Assembly: GCA_003116875.1 (NCBI GenBank)
Contig: BCKT01000011.1
Coordinates: forward strand, 186,001-250,000
DNA: 64,000 nt
Source: Takashimella koratensis
Lineage: Eukaryota > Basidiomycota > Tremellomycetes > Trichosporonales > Tetragoniomycetaceae
Direction of reading: 5' to 3'
The notes under the pieces were generated by a model, which was not told where the DNA came from, searched no databases, and worked only from the letters and a program-made list of their open reading frames with translations. Below are positions 11,081-23,277 of the stretch, one piece after another. Position numbers and translations under genes: made by a program. Positions within the stretch are counted from its first letter, which is position 1, and every line of letters starts with the position of its first letter.

Positions 11081-13050
11081 GCGCCAACCACGACCACGGG
11101 CTATTTTTGCTTCGATTCAACTCTCCTAAGATGACGTGCAGTCCTTGCCCAGTGGTTTTATTTTTGGAAGTGTCCTATGCATTCGAGTCGTCCGAGCTCA
11201 TCTATTTAGAGGATAGGTGGCGGTGTGTTATGGGATCTGTTTCATCGACTATGACTGACAACACATGATATTCTGGCAGACAACATCCGATGGCAAAGAA
11301 TGTATAAGGAGCACCAAGATTAACGCGATAATACAGATCGCTTTTGACGTTTCTACGCAAGCGTCAATTCGGCGATCTGGGAAAGTGTCAACGTCAGTAA
11401 AGCTTGTCATCCAAGCTGAATGACGAAGATTACATTTTGTCGACGTTTCCGTCTATTATTCAGCTTGATCCACCCACTCATTCCCACTCGAGTCCCCACT
11501 CCATGCTACCCCGAGCTTTTGTTCACAAAGTTACGAATCGCACTCGAGGAGAGAAATGGATTTGCGACGAGCGGATCTGAAAACGGGCGAGACCTTTTTT
11601 GTCTTTGACTACTACCTCGCTGTACATGCCGAGATGAAGCGGCTTTGTGAGGGTGGCGAATCATGAGACATTGCATTAAATGAGCAGCATTATCCGACGA
11701 TCGAATCGAAACCGCACACGGGCCGCGAGGCGATGTCGAACCTTCGCTCAATTTGTCATGGTGGGAATTTGCCACTCAACTCCTGCCTAACGACAATACC
11801 CTCCGGGGAATTGTGAACTTGGTAAAGCCCAATTCCCCCACACTCTTCCCTTTCACCTTGTCGCGACGTCCTTTCAAATCGGCGGTGGCGAGCTAATCCT
11901 CATCCATACTTTACTTGCAAAATGTGTATTATTGTGACTAGTCTTTCATTCCTGATCCCAAGGCAGGCTATGGGGCGTGCGATGTTAATCGCGAACGCTC
12001 TCTCGACAAACTGCTAATGCACTGTCAAAGGACGGTCAAGATGAAACATCGGTGGGTCAATGTTTCTTTCACATCCTCGGCAAGTAGAAAAGAGGAGATG
12101 CCGCTTGGCCATGACCAGAAGTGATCTTCTGATATCTGAACGCGAAATTTTCTGATGTGATTGGCCTCAAAGCCTTGGGCGCCATACCGGAGGACAACAG
12201 TTGGAAAAGAAGAAATGGACGGGAAAAAGTGCAACAAGCCCAAACATGCGACATGGCGTCTATAATGCATGGGATAGACTACTGCATGGCATGATATAAG
12301 AATATGGTTCGTTGGTGAAGTCATCACAACAGGGGCTCACTCGACACCTTGCAAGCCAGGTATGTGATCTGGAGACATTCTTATTTAAGCTGAACCTCCG
12401 ATAGCAAGCCGTCAGTTGCACCAAATGAGCACCGGCTCGCTGCAGTCTTATGCCCTCCAAAAGCAGCTGTCATTTACTATCCTATGTTGAAAGTGCTGTT
12501 GGCTAACATCAATGTACTCACCTGTGTTGGCGGCCTAGACGTCCTCGCTACTATCTCACTGGTCAACAATCGGCATTGGTGGCGTGCAAACCATTGGTCG
12601 CGCTGTTGAATGTTGACCGCATTGGCTGCCAGCAGCTGTCGGTACACTGACCACTTCTCAAACGGATATCCACTTTGTCTCAGATACATCACAACTGATT
12701 AGGCATGAGGCCCAAACGATCCTGTGATAATGGTCTGACGGAATTTCGTCCTTTGTGGGGATGGAGCATCAACGGACAGTCAGAGTGAAACATGTGGAGA
12801 CCAACATACCGTGGTCTATTCCACTTTGTCTCTCCTGATGCCGAAAGGAGTCAACCTGTTTCAGTGCAAGCTGTTGTCGTTAAACGCCTTCCAACAGATG
12901 AAGGCCAATTCATTTCCCTACTCGCACCCAGTGCTCTTGATCCCATGCCCAAGGACAAAGAGGGAGCCGGGGTCAAGCTATTGTTTCAAATGAAAAAAAA
13001 AGAAATTTTTCGCCTACCCCAAGCGTGCGACAGCAACAAGTTGATGAGGG
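11081..13050. other. Long intergenic region without a supportable gene
   Basis: About 2 kb. Both strands hold only short open frames with no family features and no plausible exon chain. The frame that runs into the next gene is open from 12792, but its upstream part resembles no paralog and includes the putative TATA box at about 13060. I read it as promoter and leader sequence. Confidence 0.45.
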
Positions 13051-13059
13051 ATGAAAATG

Positions 13060-13068
13060 ATATAAAAA
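13060..13068 (+). promoter_or_regulatory. TATA-like box of paralog family member 2
   Basis: The sequence atataaaaaa lies about 83 bases before the ATG at 13151, nearly the spacing seen for member 1. This supports 13151 as the original start codon. Confidence 0.45.
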
Positions 13069-13150
13069 ACGGGCCCAGTGGCGACCTCACCGCTCCTGAT
13101 TTCAACAAATCTCAATCATCAACAATTCGTCAACTTAACTTTCTATCCTC

Positions 13151-14351
13151 ATGGAATCACAGGAGGTCAGTACTGTACAGTCAGTCCAGACGGTCGCAGA
13201 TCTCAAAGACTCGCTTGGACAGCTCACTATCGACCACAGCCCCCTCTACTTGGGCCTCGAAAGAGATCTTCCAGTGCTGGCTCGACGACGTGTCCTTGAC
13301 GAATGGTCAACCCATCAACGCCAAAACAATGAGAAGTCTGTTTTCAGAAGGACGTAGGAAGACATTTGTTGCTCCCAGTAAGAGCTTTCTCACGTCCAAC
13401 CCTGGCCCAGACCATGTTGCTTTGACGATTAACAAGAGCCTGAAAGTAAGCTATGGTGGGACATCACTCTACCATGTACCAATCGACCCCGAATCCCAAG
13501 TTGCCCTTGGGGCACTAGTCATCGACGCTATAAGCCGTCACCTAAAGCCTTTTGAGCCGATACACTGGACGAATTCGGTGCTGGCTATCCTCGCGAACCA
13601 ACCCCTCGACACCACTCTGCCTCGAGCCGGTGGGGATATTCCTGAAGACGTGGCAGCCAAAATTGACGAACTGAGACAAGCTGGTACGACAACTATCGTA
13701 ATGAACCAGTTCCCAGAGGAAAGCTCAGGCTTGGGGGAACAGCATACTCGCAAAGCGGCTATCAAACCGCTGGTGATCAGGCTTGAGGGAGGGAACGAGT
13801 CCGTTGCATCCGATGTCGCTGGAATCTTTACGAAGGACATGGCACCAACGTTCACCGAGACGCGCTCGTTGATCGAAATGTTACTCGCATCGGCTGTTTC
13901 AGACACACCCGCGATGATCATGGACGTCCAGCCTTGTATACCCATTTCAATTCAATGCCGCCACACGCAAAACATATCGCATGACGGTCACCTTCGGTGC
14001 TACAACATTCACCCGATGGTCTCTGTAGTTGACCCGTTTTCGTGGGAAGCCCCCAGCTCCGATGATGAAACCAAGAAGTCACGCCATAAAAGGGTAAATC
14101 TTCCAATCGATGCCTCGTTGAGAAACGCACTTGCTCACGAGATGTCGCTTGTTTCAAAGAATGGCTCAACGACAAGTGTTTTCGATGGTCCCAAACTGGT
14201 TGAAACAGCATTGAGGAATCTTCAAGGGCGCATGGATTGGACCTAACCGACGGAGTCGGCGAGTGACACATTTTCAGTTACCGATCCCTACGGCCACCAG
14301 CACTGGTTCCATTTCGTCAAGAATGATCAGTTAGTCGATTACAGTGCGTGA
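13151..14351 (+). pseudogene. Tandem paralog family member 2, interrupted
   Basis: Clear paralog of the 9839 gene: WASKEIFQCWL, VPIDPESQ, IPEDVAAKIDELRQAGTTT and LRNLQGR occur in the same order. Two defects are seen. First, the ATG at 13151, placed like the start of member 1, is in a different frame from the body of the gene; the body frame is entered near 13200-13240. A 34-base GTCAGT...CAG intron (13166-13199) would restore the frame but would be unusually short. Second, an in-frame TAA at 14244-14246 cuts the protein, yet the same frame downstream keeps family sequence (HQHWFHFVKNDQ, matching KLWFHFAGPDQ in member 1) to a TGA at 14349. A shortened functional protein, stop readthrough or sequencing error are alternatives. 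Confidence 0.65.
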
Positions 14352-15242
14352 TCTCTACTGAAGTCAGTCCGTCTTCTACATATTTCAAGACGGGATTTCT
14401 GCCTCGTTTCGTAGTCTCGTATGCATTCTGAGTCTTGAAAAATGCAAGTCAATGCGTGAAAATCTCGGCCGAATGACCTCGAATCACCTGCAGCGTCAAC
14501 GTTTTTGTGAACGGATCATTTCTCCGAACACAGTAGCAAGAGCAATACCCTGCAAGCGGCGCGTCGGCAGAGGATGCGCCCCACGTTCATTATCAAGTGA
14601 GAGCGGTTGAACACTGCGGGAGGTGAAGTCTTCTCCATTCCTCGGCTCGGAACTTGCAAAGAAGGCGAATGTGGGCATCGATGCAATCGCATGGATCTCA
14701 AGAGACATCGCCGGATCTGACCAGCGACCGACAAACTTGAGTTCCCCTTGTCAAGGTCAGATAAAAGGTCTCTCTTTTCATTTGCTCGGCTGTTTGCAGT
14801 TTTCTTCAGATCTGATGCTACGATCGCAACACTTTGAACCCCTCCTTCTTTTCATTTCTGACATTGCGATTTCGGCCGAACGATACGAACAACTCAACTT
14901 TGATTTCGAAAGTAATTCCTCTTTGCAAGAGCATTGACGTTGACGTTGTTGCAAAGATGCTCTTTCAGATCCCACTCGAAAGGATAAGCGATGGCGTCAA
15001 AGCACGTTTGATAGCTGTTGACATGCCCCTCTCGGACATAAATACAGGGGGTGTGAGGGGGTTTTCTTGACTTCCCAACGACGTTCGCCACCGCGCCACC
15101 GCCGCTCAGCCTTTTCGAACCGACTCTACCGTACGCCCAACCGTCTCTCACCACCCGCCACCCACCACCAACCACATCCCGCACACCAACGTTATTTCTC
15201 ACCAGCGGCCACTTTCGCCACCACACATCGAACACTCCAGGA
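14352..15242. other. Intergenic with promoter of family member 3
   Basis: About 890 bases with no supportable gene. A cataaata box at 15037-15044, then a C-rich leader at about 15090-15235, precedes the ATG at 15243. Nothing else was recognised. Confidence 0.45.
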
Positions 15243-16526
15243 ATGGAAGTACTCCCCTCATCCACGGGGGACACGCCGCCAGCTACTACCGCGATGACCA
15301 CAATGCCCACTTCGTCCAACAATCTTCTCGCCATCAGGCCCAAGGAACAATCCTTGCAGTGGTCCAACGCCGCCGAATTCGAAAAGTGGCTCATCAGCAA
15401 AGGCAGTTCCGTTTCCGACGAAGTCACCGAAATCAATTGGCCCGAGTTCCAGGCGATGACGTCGTACCTCACGAACGACCCGTCAAAGGTCATGTTGGAA
15501 AGTCATCGTTTCCTTTCGATCAACAACACGTGGGAATCGCAGACCAAAGTCCTCACGATCCGCAAGCAGTTGATGCTCATGGCGAGAGACGGGAAGAGGA
15601 CCTACCCGGTGCGCCTCGACTCCGACTCTCAGGCTCGGATGTGCGCCCGAATCGTCGATCTGTACGACAACTTGCCCAACTGCTCAGTTCCGTTCATTCC
15701 CTTGCCGGAACCTGAATTCCAGATCCACGTCGCCGACATTGCCGCCTTCTCCACTCGTCACGACTCCGCCAACGCTTCCAAGATCGCTCAAGGCATTCTG
15801 GAAAACGGCGGACTGATCCTCAAGACGGACAATTGGGAAACGCGACCGAAGAGCTGGACCGACATGGTCCGCCAGAAAAGTTCCGTTTGGCTCACCAAAA
15901 CCATTCTCACATTTGAAGGGTCATCAGTTCCGTTCGACGACATCAAGGACGTGAGGGTTCCTGGACCTCCTCGTTCAACTTTATCCATCTTTTACAACGC
16001 CAACTCCAACTTCCACATCCCGTTGGACCTCTCGGTCAAGGCAAGGGACGACACAAAAAAGGACGCCAGCCGCATGTTGTCGTGGGTCAATCACAGAAAC
16101 TGCTCGCCAACTTGTCAGCTCGTCTTCCCTATCGGGACATTCAGCAACCCAATTGCCGCTTACGAAGTGCCGACGGGCTACTACACTGACGAAGACCACG
16201 GCAAACACCATCTTCCGCTCGATTTACAGTACTCGAACATATTCATGAATCGAGCCAAGACAGTTCTCCAGAAATTCACCAAACACGATTGGAAACGAAT
16301 TTTCATCCCCGAACTGGTGAAGGAAGTGCACCGTGAAATGTTGCGCAATCCGCCCACTCATGAAGAGCTTGCGGAAGCGATCGGCGCGATCGATGTCTCC
16401 CACGCGGATGTTCGACTCGGAAGAATCTCCTTCCACTTTCCGTCTGAGAAGGACCTCCACCCTCCTCCGGTTGATACTGAAGACATTGAAACCGAAGACG
16501 AAAGCGAAGACGAAACGGAGGAATGA
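15243..16526 (+). CDS. Unrecognised protein, tandem paralog family member 3 (divergent)
   Basis: Single-exon gene for 427 residues with an acidic C-terminal tail rich in Glu and Asp. It shares the block order of members 1 and 2: LQWSNAAEFEKWLISK at the N-terminus (as HWESKEAFHQWL), a basic beta block with VLTIRKQL (as YLTVSKQL), then IFIPELVKEVHREML and RISFHFPSEKD (as KLWFHFAGPDQ). Overall similarity is low, so it is either the older member or under different selection. No signal peptide, membrane segment or known catalytic motif is seen. The start is the first in-frame ATG after the C-rich leader. Function unknown. Confidence 0.78.
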   Translation: MEVLPSSTGDTPPATTAMTTMPTSSNNLLAIRPKEQSLQWSNAAEFEKWLISKGSSVSDEVTEINWPEFQAMTSYLTNDPSKVMLESHRFLSINNTWESQTKVLTIRKQLMLMARDGKRTYPVRLDSDSQARMCARIVDLYDNLPNCSVPFIPLPEPEFQIHVADIAAFSTRHDSANASKIAQGILENGGLILKTDNWETRPKSWTDMVRQKSSVWLTKTILTFEGSSVPFDDIKDVRVPGPPRSTLSIFYNANSNFHIPLDLSVKARDDTKKDASRMLSWVNHRNCSPTCQLVFPIGTFSNPIAAYEVPTGYYTDEDHGKHHLPLDLQYSNIFMNRAKTVLQKFTKHDWKRIFIPELVKEVHREMLRNPPTHEELAEAIGAIDVSHADVRLGRISFHFPSEKDLHPPPVDTEDIETEDESEDETEE

Positions 16527-16873
16527 GTTTCGCCCATCGCCATTCACGTTTTTCTCTAACTTTCACACTCGTCGTTTCGTCCACCGACCTCGGTGGCTTT
16601 CGTTCTGACTGGTTGGGGAGGGGATTGATGGATGATTACTGATCTGAGTGATTCGTCGAGTCTTGAGATTGAGGGAAATGAAGAAGCATGATGCAGAGAT
16701 GATTGGAGTGATTGGAGTGAATGAGTTGGTTTACGTTTCAGATACTCAGTGCGCCCATGCATTTGGGTTGCATACGCGACAGTCCTTGATTATGTCTCAA
16801 ATCGTCGAATTCATTCATTTATGGCAAGCTGGTTGCATATGTAAGATCAAGTGGCAGTTGGCCACCCTCCCAC

Positions 16874-19800
16874 CTAGCTTAGATACACCTGCTGGGTGAG
16901 TAACGGCTTACTATGTGTCGCCGCCAAATCCGCGAATTGTCTAAAAGCAGCCATATCCACCCTTGCTTTGAACACCACAAAAACTGTCCCAAAACGCATC
17001 AGCGCCATGTCTTCCCTGCCTTTCTCATCTTGACCCATAGTATCAGACAATGACTTACCGTGGGTCGCGTCATGGTCTGCAATCTGTTCGGCCTCTTGAC
17101 AGATATCGAAACCGGCTGCACAGTGAGCGCAGCGAAGCCAGATACCCCTGATTCGGTCTTGGTGGATATCGCAGAGCGTAGATTTGTGAAGTACGTATTT
17201 AAGGTACGCTGCGGATTGCGATGGGTCAGCGCCATGTCGTGGAACAGGTAAGAGGGAAAGAGAGTCTAAACCCGAAAGTCGAAAGAATTACCTGTAGAGT
17301 CCCTGGGGTTGATCGTCGTGCCATTGGGAATCTCGCCAACTTGCTTCTTGTACTACGATTTGAAGATATGATATCAGCTCCCGCGTACGACTCACATCAA
17401 GTCTGAGGACGATGATAGATGGGAGGGTGACGTACCAAGAGCGGGAGGAACGGTTGAGGGCTTTGGAGTGGGATATGAACCGGCCTGTCAAATTTGAAGA
17501 AGACATGACGCGGGTCATGAACCCTATATGACCTCAACTCGCAGATTGAGCACTGAATCAACCCGGCAAACATCATATCAGCTCGGAACGCATTTATCTA
17601 GAGAAAAACTCACCAAGTTGTAAGGTTCTGGAACTGAGGGGCAATTGGCACACTGAAATCTCTTCCCCATAATCCACTCATTACAATTCCTACACCTTGC
17701 CTCGTGGTCGAGGTCATCTCTAATCCCCAATGCCCTATTCCTGCCCCCGATTGTAGCATGTGATGGTTGCGTCCTGAGGACTCCCGCTCCTGCTCCTGGC
17801 GTATGAAGCGCTCTTCCGAACCCTGCCGTCGTAGATGTCGCAACTGCCTGGCCATGTCCGTTTATTGCGATTTGGTTAGGCGGGGCAACGCTCGTTGGCG
17901 CGTAGATCGTTTCGGTGTCATTGGTAGGTGACGAAGAACGAGACGAGGTGCTCGCTTCCGTACCGCCAAGAGGGGGAGAGACGGAGGCAGCAGCAACGGT
18001 GGACGAGTCTTGTTGAAACCATCGCTCACGAGCACGACGACTAACCGCTTCGACAGCAGCGGATTCGAGGGGGATAGGAATCTTCATCATGATATGGTCC
18101 GCAGTGTGCGATTCACTGCCAGGAGCACTGACCCCTTCGCACTGGATACAGAGGTCCCTGCAAAGCACGAGGCGTCAGCTAAGTGCGTGTCCTCCATACA
18201 TCAAACTGGCCCGTCAGGAAAGACAGCACTCACCATGACGGGCAAACCGCACAGTGGAACCGAGGGCCCACAATATCTTGTAGACAGCTGCAAGAGGTAC
18301 TTGCGTCAGCATCCCCATCCTTCACAACACCTTCTTCAAAGCTTGACTCACTTGTGACAGAAAGCTCCCGGGTGACGGACGGGCCGTACAGGCTCCCTCG
18401 GTTCATTTAGCAACACTCCTGACCCTGAACCTCCAACTGCCGGTAACACGGGATCAGGGAGAGCAAGGAACGCGTGGACAGGATGAATCTCGTCGACTTT
18501 TTGGTAACACGACCTGCACAGGTCGAACTTCGGACACGAGACACCTGAAACAGCGAACGGTAGAGGTGAGCTCACGTCGTATGTGTTTTTTCTGTCACGG
18601 GACAGCAGTGGACTCACATCTATATCGACTGAGAATGGTCTTGGTCTTGCAGATTGAGCATTGAGTATCTTCGGAATAGTCTACACATACAAAGCCCGTT
18701 AGCATCTTCATCCTTCGTCCTTCAACTGGGCAAAGCCCAGACCCAAAGGTTGACTCACCAACGTCGATCCATCCCTCTGCTGCCCAGATCTTCTCTCGAA
18801 ACGTATGTCTTAGCTCCACCGCCTTCTTCTTCCTCCTCCCCGTCTGTTGCCTGATCGTGCGCTCCTCCTTCGCTGCTGCCTTGGAATGTGCGATCCCATG
18901 CAACTCAATACACCCCGCGCAGAGCTCATAACCTCTCGGCGGGGTAGGTCGGCGATGCTGGTGGTGGTGTCCACTGGCGTCACTGCTTCCGTCTTTCCGA
19001 TTCGGTGAAGTCGGTGAGTCAGGCGGAGTCATACCACCTGTCCCACCGTTTGCGCCGTAGTTGTAGTTGAACCTCCCATCTGTCGGCGACACTGCACTTC
19101 CGTTCGCTGCTTGAATCGAGCCTCTTGATGCATTTGTCGATATGGACCCAGACCTTGACCTTCTCCCTCCAGCAGCATCGTAGACCGTCCTCGAACCTCC
19201 GGAAGAACCCGTTGACGTAGACTGTCTCCACGATGCGCTCCCTTCTGACCCGTCTCCGTCCCACTCGCTGCTCCCGTCCTCTGAATCCAGCCTCGGCGGG
19301 GGCGGGACGAACGGCGCCTTGCCTATCGCGTTGACGGTCCACATGTCGCCCTCGCCACAGGTCAGGCAGACGTAGCGCATGTAGTCGAGCCGGATCCCGC
19401 ATGCCGAGCAGTCCGGAGCGAGGATTGGAGGACCAGCAGGCTCAGCGATACGGGTAGGCTCGTGAATGGGTTCGTAAGGGGTCTCGGGAGGAGAAGAGGT
19501 CATGGTGGATGAAGAGGAAGAGGAAAATCCAGAGACGGGCCGTCGACTGGGTCCAGCTGTCTCAGCGGGGTCAAAGTCGAGCTCGGAACGAGAGGAGAGG
19601 GAGGATGACTCGGTGCTTTGGTACGAGTAGTAGAATTCTGTCAAGGTCATGTGTTAGCAGCAATCCTTGTCATCTTTGGGAGTGAGGTGACCATCTCCAC
19701 TCACTTCCACGGGCATCTCGAACGAGAGCAATATCGCCCCGTGCGTCATCGTCGCTCCCCAAACTATCATTATCGCTATCATACCTCCCCAGCGTTGCTC

Positions 19801-21043
19801 CTGGTCCTCTCAACCCCGGGATCTTCCTACGTGCGAGCTGACTCTGTTCGCGTAACCACCGTGACCCGAGTTCCGAATGCGTAAGTAGCGACGGTGGGAG
19901 GTCGTTATCGTTTCTCGTCAACGTCCGGGGGGGAGGTTCGGTCGCTGGAGGTCCTGAAGCCAAGGCTGAGGCCGATGCAGGTGCGTCGCCGTTCCGGTTC
20001 GTTTGGAAAGGGTAGGAGTATGTCGAACCTGTATTTGAACGCATTTTCTCTGACCGGCGACGCGGGACGGATGATTGGGACGGCGGGGATCCGTTGGACG
20101 AGCTTTCTGACTCGGGCGACGCTGCACGGGGAGGATGTTGCCCCCGGCTGTGGGAGATCGATACATCGTCGAACGCATCGACCAACGACCGCTGATCACG
20201 ATCACGTTGCTCCCTGTACCCTGTCGGTGTACGACCCGACGACGCTGCGTCTCGCCGATCATCGTACTCCTCATTCTCATCGTACCCGTCCCTATCCGAC
20301 TCGGACCTCGTACTCACGCTCGCACGACTATCGAACGCACCTGAACTCCTCCACCCGCTCTCGCTCTGGCTAGCGCCGGTTCGTGAACTCCCCGTCGCGC
20401 TGGTAAATGTGCGGAAACTCCGGATGGAAGAGGTATCGCTCAGGCTGGGTCCATCGTACTCGACGACCACGTCGACTCGCATATGGATCTTGCTGAGACC
20501 GGGACCGAGGAGTGAGGAGCGCTCAGGGTTGGTAAGGTTGGCGCCGCCGCCGAGACCACCGGCGCCAGAGTAGGAAGAGATGGCGTGGTCGTCATCCCCC
20601 GAGACAAAGTAGGCAATGGCTTCGGTCAAGTCGGATTCGACGCGGATGGGGAACTCTTCCCCGTCGTCGTCGGTATAAGTGAGGAAGAACGGACATGCTG
20701 CGAGCGCAAAGCATTCTTCAATCTATGGCGAATGCATTAGCACACACCATCTATTGCCTAGCCACGATACCGTCTCTCTAGCTCATTGGCTGGATACAAT
20801 TTGCAGTCCGTCCCATTGCTCCTCTCATATCTCTTCTGTCCCACTTGTACTCACTCTCAACTTCAACGACTCGAGCCGACACATCGCCGCCGACGGGAAA
20901 TTAACACGCCGTGTCGACCCATCGTACCCACACCTTACGACCAACGGTCTCGCCGGCCTCCCTCTGATCGCCGTGTCCGCTCCTCTAGGCTGGGCGGCGG
21001 GGTAATGTCCTCCGCCTCCGCCGTCGCTCGTGAGGGACTGCAT
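16874..21043 (-). CDS. PB1 domain and multiple ZZ zinc-finger protein (NBR1-like)
   Basis: Multi-exon minus-strand gene. The N-terminus is a PB1 domain: RPLVVRCGYDGSTRRVNFP in exon 1, then FFLTYTDDDGEEFPIRVESD and LTEAIAYF in exon 2. A long Ser/Arg-rich disordered stretch follows (about 19700-20500). Several Cys-rich ZZ-type fingers come next: CSACGIRL...CLTCGEGD with CAGC...H (about 18900-19430), CSICKTKT...CPKFDLCRSC (about 18520-18660), CRNCNEWIMG...CANCPS and CSICELR with HDPRHVFFKF (about 17480-17700), and CDIHQDRIRGIW...CAHCAAGFDIC with HDATHVFVVFK (about 16950-17180). PB1 plus ZZ is the layout of NBR1/p62-type selective autophagy receptors; no FW domain was seen. The start ATG at 21043 is the first real ATG before the PB1. 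Exon joins between fingers are approximate. An autophagy role is inference. Confidence 0.8.
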
Positions 21044-21293
21044 GCCCCGGGTGTTGAGGGTTTGGCACAAAGAGATGGAGGTGGTTGTTGTTGATGTTGA
21101 AGAAAGAGGCAGAGTGAATCAGAGGGGGACCATTTTGGATTAACGACCTGCTGCGGGGCCGCTCAGGGCCGGGTGTGATGAATAGACTAGACACCCCAAG
21201 GAAGGTTGGGTTTTACTCAGTGTCACAACGGTGGAGGTGGTCAAATTCAAAGGCGAGGTGTGACCAGCATCTCATCGTCAACACCCACCAGCC

Positions 21294-22826
21294 ATGGTAT
21301 CCAGGACCCTCGCTCAGGCCCTCTTCAAGGCCGCTCATGGCCTCCGACCCGCCTCGAAGCCTTTACGATCCGCTGCGGGACCCGTTGCTCGTCCCACTTT
21401 CTTCGCGCGGTCCCTCGTCGCTCTCTCGCTCGGCGTGTCCGCGTTCGCCGCGTCTCGATATTCCGAGGGTGAGTCTCGCTCAACTCTTGAGGTGTATCCC
21501 TTCAGTCGTGTAGCTCTCCCTCAACTATCTCAGAGACTCGTAGTTGACGCCCACAGAGCTCTCAAGTTTTCGTGACCTCTTGTTGCCTCGATCAATCCAG
21601 CTCGACTCGGGACCTAAACCAGACCCGACCCCGAGGACTTCTAAAGATGCTTTCAGAAGTTAGCTGGCCTCCTGTTTTCCTCGGGTTAAATCAACTAACA
21701 TCCTCAGTTGACCCGGACACCTCCACCCCGCACCCACTCTCGCTCACTCTCGGGACGACCGACCTCTCCCTCGTCGGCCTGGGGGTGCGGAAAGTCTCGT
21801 TCCTCCGTGTGAAAGTCTATTCAGCGGCTTTCTATGCAGAGGACAGGGTGATGCAGCGTCTGCTTGATGTGGAGGGGTGGCATGTGAGTAAGCACTGGGC
21901 GGAGATAGAGGGAAAAGTAGAAAGGGAGACAAGTGATGTTGGGTCCGGTTATGGAGGAGCTGTGTAGTGTCATTGTTGGTTGTTGACAGAGAACAGTCTT
22001 ATACCGCACAACACCTCTTAACCCCGCCAACGGGAACCAGCCCACAATTAACTGGTGAAGCGCTCATGCGCACATTTCTTGACCGAACAGCATGTGCCAT
22101 TCGTATCGGTGAGTTCAGTCTACTCCCATCCTGTTCTGAATCTGGGTATAACCCTTGAACCCTTCGCTGTCTGTTCACCAACCCTGACAACTCTCAGTGC
22201 CTGTCCGCAACACCGATTTTTCGGTAGGTGTAGCTTTCAATATTGCTTTGGTCTAGAGAGCTGATCTATCGTGTTCAGCACCTGAGGGATGGATTCACTC
22301 GAGCGCTGCTACAGCGTCAGAAACTGGCTCGATCACGAGGCGAGCTAGCTCCAGCTGACGACGAGGTACGTTTTTTCATGACTACATCTTCCTTCAGCCC
22401 CTGCTTCAATTCCTATTATCCAGCTAACGTCACATTGGACAGGTCCTCGGCCGATCGATCCAGCTATTCAAAGCCCTTTTCCCATCAGGTTCCGTACCCA
22501 AGGGCAAGTCTCTCCTCCTCGTCCGTCGTAACGACTCTATTGAGGTACAATACGAGGTAAGTCCAACGGCTATTGCCCGATGATCTCGAGAAGCTCATCT
22601 GGGCTATAGGGGTCGGTACTGGGCGCTGTGTCTGATAAATGGATCGCACGAGAGCTGTTCATGGCTTATTTTGCGGACAAGGACGTCATTTCAGACAAGG
22701 TTTGTCGGACTGCATACTTCTTTCTACCCCTCTTTCTCGCCAGTGTGTCCGAGGTAGGTACTTACAATTACCCTGTAGCTCAAAGAAGACGTCGCGAGGG
22801 GTCTCGAAGAGCAAAGTCGGCGATAA
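21294..22826 (+). CDS. AIM18: AIM18/AIM46-like chalcone isomerase-fold mitochondrial protein
   Basis: Eight exons (21294-21468, 21708-21883, 21997-22108, 22198-22223, 22279-22365, 22443-22556, 22610-22699, 22779-22826) give 275 residues with exact frame. The N-terminus is basic and Arg/Ala-rich with a following hydrophobic stretch (SLVALSLGVSAFAAS), as expected for a mitochondrial presequence plus inner-membrane segment. The chalcone-isomerase-like domain begins at LVGLGVRKVSFLRVKVYS and continues through LTGEALMRTFLD, VPVRNTDF and HLRDGFTRALLQRQK to the C-terminus. Fungal AIM18/AIM46 members lack chalcone isomerase activity and their biochemical role is unclear. Exon 4 is only 26 bases, and intron 1 (239 bases) is unusually long for this window. 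The acceptor at 21996 was chosen over one at 21989 because it keeps the reading frame. Confidence 0.9.
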
Positions 22827-23052
22827 GTTTTGACGAGCCCAAGAACTGTCATCATCCATTGATTTTGGTTCGGTGTTCCAGACTGCGTCTGCATATGCAC
22901 AAGTACACCTGAAAAGTAAAAACTAGAAACGTGAAACAAGTAGCTTGAGATGACTCGCACTCCACCCGCTCCGCCTTCCATACTTCCTCGTCACTCCCTT
23001 GCTGCCGAGACCAACTCGGGTCCGCCTACTCAACTCACCCAGTCCTCCCAGC

Positions 23053-23117
<65 letters not shown>

Positions 23118-23277
23118 CCCAGTCCACCCATTCCGCCCAATCCATCCACCCACTCCACCCATCTCGGCACCTTTCACCAACCACACTGACCGCTCAGCAA
23201 CCCCATCCAACCATCCAACTGCTTCACACCCTTCTCTTCCTCATCCATCGACAAAACGCCCACCCTTTATAATCCCC
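22827..23277. other. Convergent intergenic region with poly-C tract
   Basis: 451 bases between the 3' ends of the AIM18-like and Skt5-like genes. It holds the poly-C run and pyrimidine-rich flanks; no gene is supported. Confidence 0.6.
23054..23114 (+). repeat. Poly-C homopolymer, 61 bases
   Basis: An uninterrupted C run followed by T and five more C, flanked by C-rich sequence. Open frames through it encode poly-Pro or poly-Gly and are not credible. The length may be wrong in the assembly. Confidence 0.95.

Noticed and set aside
12792..13150. Upstream extension of the middle tandem paralog
   Set aside because: No similarity to the paralogs, and it overlaps the TATA-like box; treated as promoter and leader.
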